This document shows, piece by piece, positions 1 through 8,942 of a DNA stretch of 64,000 nucleotides (positions are counted from its first letter, which is position 1; every line of letters begins with the position of its first letter). The translations under genes were made by a program, and so were the position numbers. This DNA is from CAVSWT01 sp963731745 (GTDB taxonomy: Bacteria; Bacteroidota; Ignavibacteria; Ignavibacteriales; Ignavibacteriaceae). The DNA is taken from NCBI GenBank assembly GCA_963731745.1, contig CAVSWT010000005.1, positions 1 to 64,000 on the forward strand. The letters run 5' to 3'. The notes beneath the pieces are model-generated. The model was not told the DNA's origin and ran no database searches. It was given only the letters and a program-made list of their open reading frames with translations.

Positions 1-779
1 GATTTTTCTTTTTTTGAAAGTTTCTTTACATCATCATAAAATCCCGGAATGGTTATTTTTCCATTTTTATCTTGAAGTTTGGAAATTATAGAAGCAAGAA
101 TATTAATCGGGTTTGCAACTGCTCCTCCAAAAGTGCCGGAGTGTAAATCACGGTTTGGCCCGGTCACTTCAACTTCCATATAGCTTAATCCGCGTAAGCC
201 GTAAGTTAAAGTTGGAACACCGTTTTCATATAAAGCAGTATCCGAAATTAATACCGTATCACATTTGAGAAGATCTGTATTAGTTTTAATAAATGTTTCC
301 AGATTTTCACTGCCTATTTCTTCTTCACCTTCAATTACAAATTTTACGTTTAAAGGCAAACTCCCTGAAACTTTAAAAAATGCTTCCACACTTTTAATAT
401 GCATATACATTTGACCTTTATCATCTGTAGCTCCGCGGGCATAAATTTTTCCGTTTTTTATTGTAGGTTCAAAAGGAGGTGTATCCCACAATTCAATGGG
501 ATCAACAGGCTGAACATCATAATGCCCATACACAAGTACTGTGGGTTTACCGGGAGCGCCTAACCATTCTCCATAAACAATTGGATGGCCTTCAGTTTTA
601 AATACTTCAACTCTATTCATTCCAGCTTGTTTTAGTTTATCGGCTACAAAATTGGCGGCGGTTTTTATATCGTTTTGATTCTCAGCTAAAGTACTTATGC
701 TGGGTATACTTAATAATTGTTTTAATTCTTCTATATAAACATTCTTATTATCTTTAATATATTTAATTACTTCGTTCAT
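1..779 (-). CDS. M20 family dipeptidase (3' end off the window)
   Basis: This is a zinc-dependent amino- or dipeptidase of the M20 family, probably cytosolic and acting on short peptides. Only the first 259 residues are inside the window, and the gene runs off the left edge. Translation from the ATG at 777-779 gives the metal-site motif GHYDVQP (His near residue 86), then RGATDDKGQ and the glutamate cluster IEGEEEIGSE. The start of the dimerisation domain (LHSGTFGGAVANP) follows. AAGGAG lies about 8 bases upstream of the ATG. The lipoprotein gene upstream on the same strand ends only 12 bases before this start, so the two are probably co-transcribed. The family is clear from the motifs; the exact substrate is not. 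Confidence 0.9.
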   Translation of the reverse strand, partial: MNEVIKYIKDNKNVYIEELKQLLSIPSISTLAENQNDIKTAANFVADKLKQAGMNRVEVFKTEGHPIVYGEWLGAPGKPTVLVYGHYDVQPVDPIELWDTPPFEPTIKNGKIYARGATDDKGQMYMHIKSVEAFFKVSGSLPLNVKFVIEGEEEIGSENLETFIKTNTDLLKCDTVLISDTALYENGVPTLTYGLRGLSYMEVEVTGPNRDLHSGTFGGAVANPINILASIISKLQDKNGKITIPGFYDDVKKLSKKEK

Positions 780-791
780 AAAAGTTGCTCC

Positions 792-1814
792 TTAATTTTG
801 AAATGAAAATTTATAAATAACCGGAATAAATTCTTTAAAATTATTTATAGTATTCGGATCTAAGTTATTTAATATATTTTGTGGAGGGATAAAAAAAGTC
901 GTCCAGGGATCATCAATTAAATAAATATTATTTTCAGCATCAAAAGTTATGGATTCCAGCGAAGCAACATAATCATATTGGGGATAAGCTGGAATATTTG
1001 ACTTCAAACTTTTAGTGTAACTGTTAATAATATTTAAAGAATTATCTAACTCTAAATGAAACAATTTTTTATTATTCCGGTCGATACCGTAAATAGAATT
1101 ATTTTTATCCGAATATAAACCGCAAATTGTTCCTATACCAAATTTTTTGGTGCTGATTGTTTTTTGTATTTCAAGATTATTTTTATCCACGATAAAAAAC
1201 AAAGTACTATCCGCAAAAATGCTTTGCTCAGAAAAGCCCTCCAGTCCGAGATATAAATGATTTTCATCAACGGCTAAACCCTCATATCCAATATTTGGGC
1301 CGATATATTTTGTAAATAAAGTGTTTGGAGAAATATTTAGTTTTTCTATTGACGATAGATTATTAGAAAGCACATCATCATTTTCAAAATGCAATTTATA
1401 TATGCCGACAAACTTTTTTGGGTCAGGTGCATTTCCTTCAATTGAAAGATAAACATTTCCATTATACTTATCATAAACGATTTCTTCAAAATCTGCTTTG
1501 GGAAAAGTGTCAAGATAGGCAGTAACTTGCGCAGAAAAATGAACTGGTTCAAAAGTAAATATGGTATCATTTTGAACTTTAAAATGATAAATTCTACCTA
1601 TGTCATCAGCAATTAAAAATATTTTTGTATCCGGAGAAGTAGATTTGATAAATGTAATGCCTGATGTTTGATCAGAATGTGTTGATCCTGATTGCATCCA
1701 TCTTGGATAATGACTGTCTTCCGTAAGAGTTGATTCTTTTTTTTCAGTTGGGGATTCACAACCAATTATTAAAATTAATAAAATAAAAATTGGAAGATTT
1801 TTTTTCATAGTCAT
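792..1814 (-). CDS. Lipoprotein, SdiA-regulated/phytase-like propeller
   Basis: A 340-residue secreted lipoprotein of unknown function. The N-terminus is a short basic region and a hydrophobic stretch ending in a lipobox (LIIGC), so it should be cleaved and lipidated at Cys19 (Cys17 if the second ATG is the start). The rest is rich in short beta-strand segments with repeated patterns such as GNVYLSIEG, GYEGLAVDENHLYLGLEG and NNIYLIDDPW. These resemble the blades of SdiA-regulated or esterase-like phytase propellers, which is an inference from the look of the repeats. The second ATG, three codons in, could be the true start. It lies 12 bases upstream of the M20 dipeptidase and diverges from the LptF-like gene. 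Confidence 0.65.
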   Translation of the reverse strand: MTMKKNLPIFILLILIIGCESPTEKKESTLTEDSHYPRWMQSGSTHSDQTSGITFIKSTSPDTKIFLIADDIGRIYHFKVQNDTIFTFEPVHFSAQVTAYLDTFPKADFEEIVYDKYNGNVYLSIEGNAPDPKKFVGIYKLHFENDDVLSNNLSSIEKLNISPNTLFTKYIGPNIGYEGLAVDENHLYLGLEGFSEQSIFADSTLFFIVDKNNLEIQKTISTKKFGIGTICGLYSDKNNSIYGIDRNNKKLFHLELDNSLNIINSYTKSLKSNIPAYPQYDYVASLESITFDAENNIYLIDDPWTTFFIPPQNILNNLDPNTINNFKEFIPVIYKFSFQN

Positions 1815-1912
1815 AAATTTTTTTTGAGTTTAAAATATACCAAATATTCTAGTGAATCATCAGGCTTTTAGTTTATGTTGTTAAACTTTTTTTGCTTTCA
1901 TATATTATCATA

Positions 1913-3298
1913 ATGATTTTATATAAATATATACTTCGTAACCATTTTGCTCCTTTTATATTTTCACTTATCACATTGATTTGCATTTTTATTTTGCAAT
2001 TCATGATGAAATTTGCAGATAGATTAGTTGGAAAAGGATTGGATACATGGATAATTATAAAACTTATCGTATTCAATTTATCTTGGATGGTTGTTCTAGT
2101 TGTTCCAATGGCAACTTTGGTTGCGACACTAATGGCATTCGGGAACCTTTCACAGAACAATGAAATTACAATTTTAAAATCTTCTGGTATAAGCTTATAT
2201 CGAATGATGTTTGCTCCGGTTGCTGCGGGAATTGTTATCTGTTATTTATTATTTTTATTTAACAACGATGTTCTTCCGGATGCAAACCATAAAGCAAAAA
2301 TTTTAATGCAGGATATCTCAAGACAAAAACCTACTCTTTCTCTTGAGCCTGGAGTTTTTTCACAAGAAGTTTCAAATTATGCAATCCTTGTTCGGGGAAT
2401 AGATCAAAAAACTAATGAATTAACGGGCGTTACAATTTACGATTACACTAATCCTGCTACAATCAATGTAGTTACAGCAAAAAAGGGTAAAATATTTTTT
2501 TCGCAGAATCAATCGAAATTAATTATGGATCTAACCGACGGTGAAATTCATGAATCAAATGTTGCCAGTACAAATCTGTATAGAAAGTTAGTTTTCTCCA
2601 AGCACAGGATCGCCATGAATGCAGATCAATTTTCGTTTCAACAATCTTCACCCGGCGGGTCAAGAGGTGAAAGAGAGTTAAGTACGCAAGCAATGAAAGT
2701 AATTGTAGATAGTCTGAGATTGATTAAAAAAAATCAATTAGCTTCATATAGAAGTGAAGTAAATAAATATCTTTATGCTGACTCTTCAATTGCATTTAAA
2801 AGTTCAACATCAGCTGTAAAACCAATCAATACGGCAATGGTATACGCTAAAGTTATTGAAAAGGTTAAGACTGCCCGAAATATAATTACATCGAATCAAA
2901 AACGACTTGAAAACACTCAAGGTGAAATCAATAAATATCAAGTTGAAATTGATAAAAAGTATGCACTGCCTGCCGCTTGTATTATTTTTGTTTTGATTGG
3001 CGCACCGCTTGGTGTAATGACTAAACGAGGCGGTTTTGGAATTGCAGCAAGCATAAGTTTGTTTTTCTTTGTGCTTTATTGGGCATTTCTAATAGGCGGC
3101 GAGAAACTAGCCGAAAGAAATTTTATTACTCCTTTTATGGGAATGTGGTCGGCGAATATTTTATTAGGTATTACAGGAATAATATTAACTTATAAAACTG
3201 TTAAAGAAACAGTCACTTTAAATTTTTCATGGCTGAAAAAAATACTTCCAAAACAGTTACGCGATACTCAACCAAAGGAAGAAGAAAATAGCAATTGA
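1913..3298 (+). CDS. LptF/LptG (YjgP/YjgQ) family permease
   Basis: A membrane permease subunit of the lipopolysaccharide export ABC transporter (LptB2FG), which extracts LPS from the inner membrane for transport to the outer membrane. The N-terminal half has the family start (YKYILRNHFAPF) and three membrane segments. A periplasmic beta-jellyroll-like region spans about residues 120-320, and three C-terminal membrane segments include the conserved IFVLIGAPLGVMTKRGG. ATG 1913 is preferred over the in-frame TTG at 1892 because MILYKYIL matches the usual N-terminus; neither has a clear ribosome binding site. It overlaps the next permease by four bases. The pair probably forms the F/G heterodimer. 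No lptB is in the window. Confidence 0.88.
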   Translation: MILYKYILRNHFAPFIFSLITLICIFILQFMMKFADRLVGKGLDTWIIIKLIVFNLSWMVVLVVPMATLVATLMAFGNLSQNNEITILKSSGISLYRMMFAPVAAGIVICYLLFLFNNDVLPDANHKAKILMQDISRQKPTLSLEPGVFSQEVSNYAILVRGIDQKTNELTGVTIYDYTNPATINVVTAKKGKIFFSQNQSKLIMDLTDGEIHESNVASTNLYRKLVFSKHRIAMNADQFSFQQSSPGGSRGERELSTQAMKVIVDSLRLIKKNQLASYRSEVNKYLYADSSIAFKSSTSAVKPINTAMVYAKVIEKVKTARNIITSNQKRLENTQGEINKYQVEIDKKYALPAACIIFVLIGAPLGVMTKRGGFGIAASISLFFFVLYWAFLIGGEKLAERNFITPFMGMWSANILLGITGIILTYKTVKETVTLNFSWLKKILPKQLRDTQPKEEENSN

Positions 3299-4377
3299 AA
3301 ATTTTAGATAAATATTTTGTAAAACAATTTCTTCAAACAGTATTCTTCGGAATAATTGCATTTACGGTGATCTTTGTTGTGATCGACATGATGGAAAATC
3401 TAGACGATTTCATTGACCAAAAATCAGGTATTGCCGTTATGCTTCATTACTATTTTGTATTCTCTCCTGAAATAATAAAACTTGTAACACCTATTGCTGT
3501 ATTATTTTCGGCATTGTTTACTGCAGGCAAAGCATCAAGCTTAAGTGAGCTGACAGCAATTAAAGCAAGCGGTGTAAGCATGTTTCGTTTTATGCTTCCC
3601 TTTTTAGCCGCAACCTTTTTAATCAGCATGTTTTCAATTTACTTTATTGGCTATTTAGTCCCCATGGCTAATAAAACAAAAATTAATATTGAACGAACAT
3701 ATTTAAACCGGGGTTTTTCTTTTTCCGGAAGCAATCTTTTTTTTCAGGATTCGAAAAACAGGATTGTTAGTATTTCATTTTTTGATGATTCTCGTAATCA
3801 AGCTAATAGAGTAAGTATTCAGGATTTTGAGAGTGATAATCCCACTAAAATGAAATTAAGAATTGATGCCGCAAATATGATTTACGATACAGTTAAAAAT
3901 GTTTGGGTAGCCCACAATGGAGTCAAACGAGAATTTGGCAATACCACCCAAACGGCGGAATATTTTAATACTATGACTTTAAATAATCTTAACTTTTCAA
4001 ATACTGATTTAGTAACCAAACAGCAAAAACCTGAAGAGATGAATTTAACAGAATTAAAAAAATTAATTAATTCTAAAGTGCAGGCAGGTAATGATCCAAC
4101 CGGTGCTATGATTGAATATTATTCAAGATTCGCATTTCCAATGTCAAGTTTAATTGTAGTCTTATTTGGATTACCAATTTCTGCAAATAGGCGAAGAGGC
4201 GGGGTCGCGGTTCAAGTTGGGATTAGCATTCTTTTAACTTTTATCTATTTGGTCTCGATGAAGATCAGCCAAGCTTTTGGAAAAAACGGAGCATTAGATC
4301 CTTTTCTTACCGCATGGGTTGCAAACTTTATTTTTTTGGCTGCAGCTTTAATAAATATACCGCGTATGAGGCAATGA
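3295..4377 (+). CDS. LptF/LptG (YjgP/YjgQ) family permease, second copy
   Basis: The second permease of the putative LPS exporter, 360 residues. It has the same plan as its neighbour: three N-terminal membrane segments (KILDKYFVKQFLQTV start), a periplasmic domain, and three C-terminal segments with VLFGLPISANRRRGG, the counterpart of the GAPLG-basic motif upstream. The start is TTG at 3295, inside ATTGA, so it overlaps the previous stop codon by four bases. A purine-rich stretch (GGAAGAAG) upstream can serve as ribosome binding site. Such overlap suggests translational coupling and equal dosage of the two subunits. A hairpin follows the gene at 4416-4439. Which copy is F and which is G cannot be decided from sequence alone. 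Confidence 0.88.
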   Translation: MKILDKYFVKQFLQTVFFGIIAFTVIFVVIDMMENLDDFIDQKSGIAVMLHYYFVFSPEIIKLVTPIAVLFSALFTAGKASSLSELTAIKASGVSMFRFMLPFLAATFLISMFSIYFIGYLVPMANKTKINIERTYLNRGFSFSGSNLFFQDSKNRIVSISFFDDSRNQANRVSIQDFESDNPTKMKLRIDAANMIYDTVKNVWVAHNGVKREFGNTTQTAEYFNTMTLNNLNFSNTDLVTKQQKPEEMNLTELKKLINSKVQAGNDPTGAMIEYYSRFAFPMSSLIVVLFGLPISANRRRGGVAVQVGISILLTFIYLVSMKISQAFGKNGALDPFLTAWVANFIFLAAALINIPRMRQ

Positions 4378-4415
4378 TTTAGTAAAAGTAATTCTTTGAA
4401 TCATTTAAAACATAA

Positions 4416-4439
4416 CGGGGCGTTCAATTGAACACCCCG
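4416..4439. terminator. Bidirectional hairpin terminator
   Basis: An inverted repeat of two 12-base arms with almost no loop (CGGGGCGTTCAA / TTGAACACCCCG, one C/A mismatch on the plus strand that becomes a G-U pair on the minus strand). It sits between the convergent permease and M4 protease genes. The U-rich tract is weak on both sides, so it is a probable but not ideal terminator. Confidence 0.6.
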
Positions 4440-4465
4440 ATTGAATTACTAATCTGACCAAAATA

Positions 4466-6964
4466 TTATTTTATAAATAACATTTTTCTAGTAAAATTTT
4501 TACCATCAACTGAGAGCTTATATAAATAAATTCCACTGGTTAAACTTTCGCCCCTGTTATTCAATCCTTTCCATTCAACTTTATAAGTACCAGCTGATTG
4601 ATTTTCATCAACTAATGTTGATACTTCTTTGCCGAGAATATCAAAAACTTTCAGACTAACATTCGATTGCTTAGGTAGCGAATAATTTATAGTTGTTGAA
4701 GGATTGAATGGATTCGGATAGTTTTGCGATAGAATAAATTCATCCGGCCTCTCATTACTTATTTCGTGAACAGCGGTAACAGAATTAATCGTTGCCCGTA
4801 TTAAAAGTGTAACCGGAAAATATGAACTTGAATTAAGGTTTACCCAAGACTGGGCTGAATTATCCCACTCCCAGGCTCTTCCATTAATCACTGATGTATC
4901 TGAACCAATTAATGGTTGATTAACTCCATCATAGTAAAATCCGACATAGAAATCACCATTTACATTAATGTTCAATGAACTTACCGAAATCGGGAACCAA
5001 AAATCTTTGGCGTTTGAAGGAGGGGTAATTGAATTACTTTCTAATAATGCGCTGCCAGGCTTATTTCCGCCATCATTAAAAATCTTTATTTTAAAGGAAC
5101 CATCTCCGCCGGAATTATCCCCGCCATAATATAATTCCACATTCACTAACTTACTATTTCCCGGAGCAGTTAAACGATTTACAATTCCCCAGTCAGCGTC
5201 TGTTTCATATATTCCCATTTCTGAAGAACCATTTTCATATGCAAGTTCATTTGTCCTGGGCAGATTTGATGTTATTCCTACTCCATCAAAAGCAGATGCA
5301 ACTGCATTAAATTCTGCACTGCCATTACCATAAAGATCAGCAGCAGATTGTAATGATAAATTTCTAGCATCTATAAATTGAGATTTAGGTGTCAAATAAT
5401 TAACGAGTGTTCTATAATAGATTTGTTCAGTTTTTTCTCTACCAATCTGATTCGCTACCAGGTATGCAGCCTTATTAGGAATTCCGCTATTAATATGTAC
5501 ACCCCCATTATCCTGATCATCTGTATAAGGCAAATATAAAAATTCACTCATATCTGCAGGCTGCCACCCAGCATCGCTAAGTGAGGAACCGCCTTGGTGA
5601 GGATCAGAAAGATCACGGAGAGCATCTCCATTTATGGCAGGCGTATAAACATCTTCTCCAATTTGCCAATTTGCATCATCAGCCATTACTGCCATTACAT
5701 CTGAATAAGATTCATTCAAGGCACCGCTTTGGCCAAGATATTCCAGTCCTGCTGTTGATTCAGTAACGCCATGTGTAATTTCATGAGCAGTAACGTCAAA
5801 CGCTCCGGCTAAATTTGAAAATTGAACACCATCTCCATCACCATAAGTCATAAGCACTCCATTCCAGAATGCATTATTAAATTTTGTTTGATAATGAACT
5901 ACATTAGTTAAAGATCCGCCAAGGTTGTTCCAGCTATTTCGGCCAAATTTAGAACTATAATAATCATAAACTTTTGAGGTAAAATAATGAGCATCTACAG
6001 AAGCCTTTAACGCTACTGTATCATTAAAATTATCATCGCCATTTGGATCCGTAACTATTTCAGCAGTGCCATAAGGATTATTCTGATCAGTGTTATTTTT
6101 TGCATCCCAGGTTGCAATAACACCGAATAAACTGTCCACAGGAGCAACAAACATAGGCTTAGTTGCATCTATTAAGTAGTACTTTCCCGCAGAAAGATAT
6201 GTATTCAGATTTTTTGTATCGCCCTTTAGTCCAATACCACTGCCGTTTTGCGGGCCATCATACCTTATTCCCGTATCCTTATAAAGTACATATCCTGTTT
6301 GTGCATCAATATAAACTAACTGTTTAGGAGCTAATTTTGTCGGCACATGAACTTCGTATGAAAGCACAGGTTGAAAATTATTTATATAAATCACAAGTTT
6401 CGAAGATTCAGCCTGGTTGCCGTTACAGGCTTGAGACGCGATTGATTCTGACTTCTCTACGCTTATTTGTGAAGTTGTTATTACATTCGGTGTTGGAATA
6501 TACCTTCCATTTATAGAACTAACTGCACCATTTTTATCGAAATGAACAATCATCTGGCATCCAACTATACGCAAATTATTGTAATATTGTTGAAGCCGTA
6601 CATGTGTCATCTTCAGATCATCAACTTCTGATTTTAATAATTTCAATTCTTTTTGCGGTGAATTTAAATTAAATAAAATACTATTGTTCGTTAAAAACAT
6701 CATAGCTGCATTTTCGGGTGAAGAATATTTTTGTAAAAACCCCGTAGCAGTTAGTTCTCCTGAAATGTAAGTTGGAGTAGCATTATGCTCGTTCCAAGCA
6801 GCTTTAATTTCAGGAGAAAACTGTTTCAGCTGATCAAGAGCACTTATTTGTTCCGCGCTAACAGAAGAAGATATCTGATTATTACTTTGAGTAGATTTTA
6901 TCTGCGCCATCCCCAAAAAACTAATTAAGCATAGCAATGCAATAAAACTGAATAATTTTTTCAT
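4466..6964 (-). CDS. Thermolysin-like M4 metallopeptidase with T9SS sorting tail
   Basis: An 832-residue secreted zinc endopeptidase. It has a signal peptide (about 1-20), then an FTP/PepSY-type propeptide region to about residue 235. The M4 catalytic domain follows, with HEITH at 394-398 and the third zinc ligand E418 in NESYSD, exactly 20 residues after the second histidine as in thermolysin. The later GGVHINSGIPNKAAY block carries the expected substrate-site histidine. After the protease domain come a beta-rich region and a type A T9SS sorting tail (SQNYPNPFNPSTTINYSL, ending KMLFIK), so it should be exported across the outer membrane and anchored or released. A small lipoprotein gene ends 14 bases upstream. 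It probably digests extracellular protein. Confidence 0.93.
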   Translation of the reverse strand: MKKLFSFIALLCLISFLGMAQIKSTQSNNQISSSVSAEQISALDQLKQFSPEIKAAWNEHNATPTYISGELTATGFLQKYSSPENAAMMFLTNNSILFNLNSPQKELKLLKSEVDDLKMTHVRLQQYYNNLRIVGCQMIVHFDKNGAVSSINGRYIPTPNVITTSQISVEKSESIASQACNGNQAESSKLVIYINNFQPVLSYEVHVPTKLAPKQLVYIDAQTGYVLYKDTGIRYDGPQNGSGIGLKGDTKNLNTYLSAGKYYLIDATKPMFVAPVDSLFGVIATWDAKNNTDQNNPYGTAEIVTDPNGDDNFNDTVALKASVDAHYFTSKVYDYYSSKFGRNSWNNLGGSLTNVVHYQTKFNNAFWNGVLMTYGDGDGVQFSNLAGAFDVTAHEITHGVTESTAGLEYLGQSGALNESYSDVMAVMADDANWQIGEDVYTPAINGDALRDLSDPHQGGSSLSDAGWQPADMSEFLYLPYTDDQDNGGVHINSGIPNKAAYLVANQIGREKTEQIYYRTLVNYLTPKSQFIDARNLSLQSAADLYGNGSAEFNAVASAFDGVGITSNLPRTNELAYENGSSEMGIYETDADWGIVNRLTAPGNSKLVNVELYYGGDNSGGDGSFKIKIFNDGGNKPGSALLESNSITPPSNAKDFWFPISVSSLNINVNGDFYVGFYYDGVNQPLIGSDTSVINGRAWEWDNSAQSWVNLNSSSYFPVTLLIRATINSVTAVHEISNERPDEFILSQNYPNPFNPSTTINYSLPKQSNVSLKVFDILGKEVSTLVDENQSAGTYKVEWKGLNNRGESLTSGIYLYKLSVDGKNFTRKMLFIK

Positions 6965-6978
6965 ATACTCACCATTAT

Positions 6979-7419
6979 TTATTTATTTTTAGATACTTTG
7001 TTTAATTCACTAATCAAATTTTTAAGCTCGACGGGAAATTCTTGAGGAGGAATATTACCAGAATATGAAATATCGTTCATATTTTCATTTGAATTAATTT
7101 TGATGATTGATGTAAGATTGCCTTTATCTTGATAATTATACGAGAAGATTGTAGAGTCTTGTAATAAATCTGAAATCTTATTAATAATATCATCATCAAC
7201 CTGAGTACTGTCAGTGATTGACTTGTTTGCAGCAGTAGCCCCATTCCAAAAATGCACTTTGCCGTCTGCATAAATTGTAAATCCGCTGCTTCTACCGGTT
7301 ACACCGCCGGAAGTAAAATAATCAATTTTGAATTTGTTTTTTTGAGCAACATCAGAAGAACTTGAACACGAAAAAAGACATAGTGACGCTAGAAAAATTG
7401 CAAATAATTTATAATTCAT
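6979..7419 (-). CDS. Small lipoprotein upstream of M4 protease
   Basis: A 146-residue protein of unknown function. The N-terminus is a signal with a clear lipobox (LFSCSSSSD, Cys18), so it should be a lipoprotein. The mature part has no motif I recognise beyond a strand-rich region with SGFTIYADGKVHFWNG and an acidic C-terminal half. The gene lies 14 bases upstream of the M4 protease on the same strand and is very likely co-transcribed with it. A role as inhibitor, chaperone or anchor of the protease is only inferred from position. Confidence 0.6.
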   Translation of the reverse strand: MNYKLFAIFLASLCLFSCSSSSDVAQKNKFKIDYFTSGGVTGRSSGFTIYADGKVHFWNGATAANKSITDSTQVDDDIINKISDLLQDSTIFSYNYQDKGNLTSIIKINSNENMNDISYSGNIPPQEFPVELKNLISELNKVSKNK

Positions 7420-7514
7420 ATTAGTCCTGGGAATTGTTATTAAGAAAATTAGATATCAGAGTTGTCTAACGCAATAGTTCAAATAAACTATTATTGCTTG
7501 CTTGAATAATTAAT

Positions 7515-8930
7515 TTATAATTTCCAACGAGATCCAAATGCGACTGAAATATATTTTGCAGAATTAGGTGCAACAACAGCTTGCATATCAGAAGTAGCAA
7601 AATCAAGTTCAAAGATTCCAGCATCGATGCCTAGCCCGAATGCCCAATTGAACCTGTCGACTCCGCCAACTGAAAATCCGGTTCGGATGTATGGAATCCA
7701 GTTTCCAGGTTTCCATTCCGTGCCAAATGAAAATCTCGATCTAACAGAATTGCCTGGCAGTTCATTAAAACCTTGATTAAAATCAAAAGCTAATAATAAT
7801 GTACCTGGAATGAAATTATTTTTGTTATCTAAAAGAAGTGAACTTCCAAATCTGAACGCGGTTGGGAGTGATGTTGAAAAACCATCAATGTATTTGCCTG
7901 AACTTTTTATTTTATCATTTAATGAATCAATTTGATTTTGATCTGAAAAAGAGTCAACATAGATACTGCCTAACGATGAATATTCCGCAGCATTTTTATT
8001 CCAATTAATTTTACCAATATCTGTTACTGCTAAAGAGAAATTTAATTTTTTATTCAGTTTAAAATTAAATCCTAAATCAAATCCAATTCCAGTTCCGGCT
8101 GGTTCAGGGAATGGGGAAAAACTGTTATGATTTTCTGTTGAATCAAAATCATATTTTACATTAAGCTGTTTGGAAAATGCCGAGTAGGCCAGCATATTGC
8201 TGCTTCCATTTATTTCAGCAGAAGAGTTTGTTTGAAGAAATGTATTTACACTTTCAGTACCTATATAAGAATATCCATTCACTAATTTAATTGAGAATCC
8301 GGCGCTTACATTTTCAAAAGTTGACGGTTTCAAAAAATTAATGTTTCTTGCATAAGACAAAGAATAATTTCTGATCCACCATGCCTTAACATTTGCATCA
8401 TCAAGATTATATACTTTATTAATTGTATTTCCGGTTAAAGCAAAATCTGCCAGAGCTCTGGGAATGTTAACTTTTGCGCCGGCAAAGTCGGTTATCGAAA
8501 ATGCTAATGCACCTATTTCATTTTCCGGTTTAATTCTGATACTGAAAATATTGGTTGAGGCATTACCAAATACTAAGCCGCCATTTTCAAAAAGTTTGTT
8601 AAAACTTTGCTTATCAGATTCTGTCAGCAATCTACCTTTTCCGTTTTCGCCCCCGAAATAATAGTTAAAGTCTTGAATGGAAAGAAAACTTGTTCCTGTT
8701 TTAATTGAGACATATGGTAGCGGAAGAATTGTTGCAAATTCTATATTGTTGCCATTGTCAGATACTATATTTGCCGGATTAATTCCTATCGCAAGAATTC
8801 CTTGAGCAACAGAATTATAAGTTTTAGCCATTCCCATACTTCTAGCTTCAACGGTTCCGGATGACCCATACTGTGCAAAAGCTGAGAAAGAAAAACTAAT
8901 TAAAAATATTAAAGTATAAATTTTTTTCAT
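7515..8930 (-). CDS. DUF5723-like outer-membrane beta-barrel protein
   Basis: A 471-residue predicted outer-membrane barrel. It has a signal peptide (FSFSAFAQYG, cleaved near residue 20). The segment ARSMGMAKTYNSVAQGILAIGINPAN resembles the start of PorV/FadL-like and DUF5723 proteins, where a helix precedes the barrel. Many alternating-hydrophobicity strands follow, and the C-terminus is aromatic and strand-like (YISVAFGSRWKL). It is the last gene of a run with the lipoprotein at 8943 and the T9SS protein at 10575, with gaps of about 12-15 bases. In this phylum such barrels often accompany T9SS cargo, so it may help export or hold the neighbouring surface protein. That role is inferred. Confidence 0.7.
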   Translation of the reverse strand: MKKIYTLIFLISFSFSAFAQYGSSGTVEARSMGMAKTYNSVAQGILAIGINPANIVSDNGNNIEFATILPLPYVSIKTGTSFLSIQDFNYYFGGENGKGRLLTESDKQSFNKLFENGGLVFGNASTNIFSIRIKPENEIGALAFSITDFAGAKVNIPRALADFALTGNTINKVYNLDDANVKAWWIRNYSLSYARNINFLKPSTFENVSAGFSIKLVNGYSYIGTESVNTFLQTNSSAEINGSSNMLAYSAFSKQLNVKYDFDSTENHNSFSPFPEPAGTGIGFDLGFNFKLNKKLNFSLAVTDIGKINWNKNAAEYSSLGSIYVDSFSDQNQIDSLNDKIKSSGKYIDGFSTSLPTAFRFGSSLLLDNKNNFIPGTLLLAFDFNQGFNELPGNSVRSRFSFGTEWKPGNWIPYIRTGFSVGGVDRFNWAFGLGIDAGIFELDFATSDMQAVVAPNSAKYISVAFGSRWKL

Positions 8931-8942
8931 TTGTAATTAAAC

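Noticed and set aside
1873..2160. A 95-codon minus-strand frame across the start of the LptF-like gene
   Set aside because: Antisense to conserved LptF sequence and without any recognisable feature.
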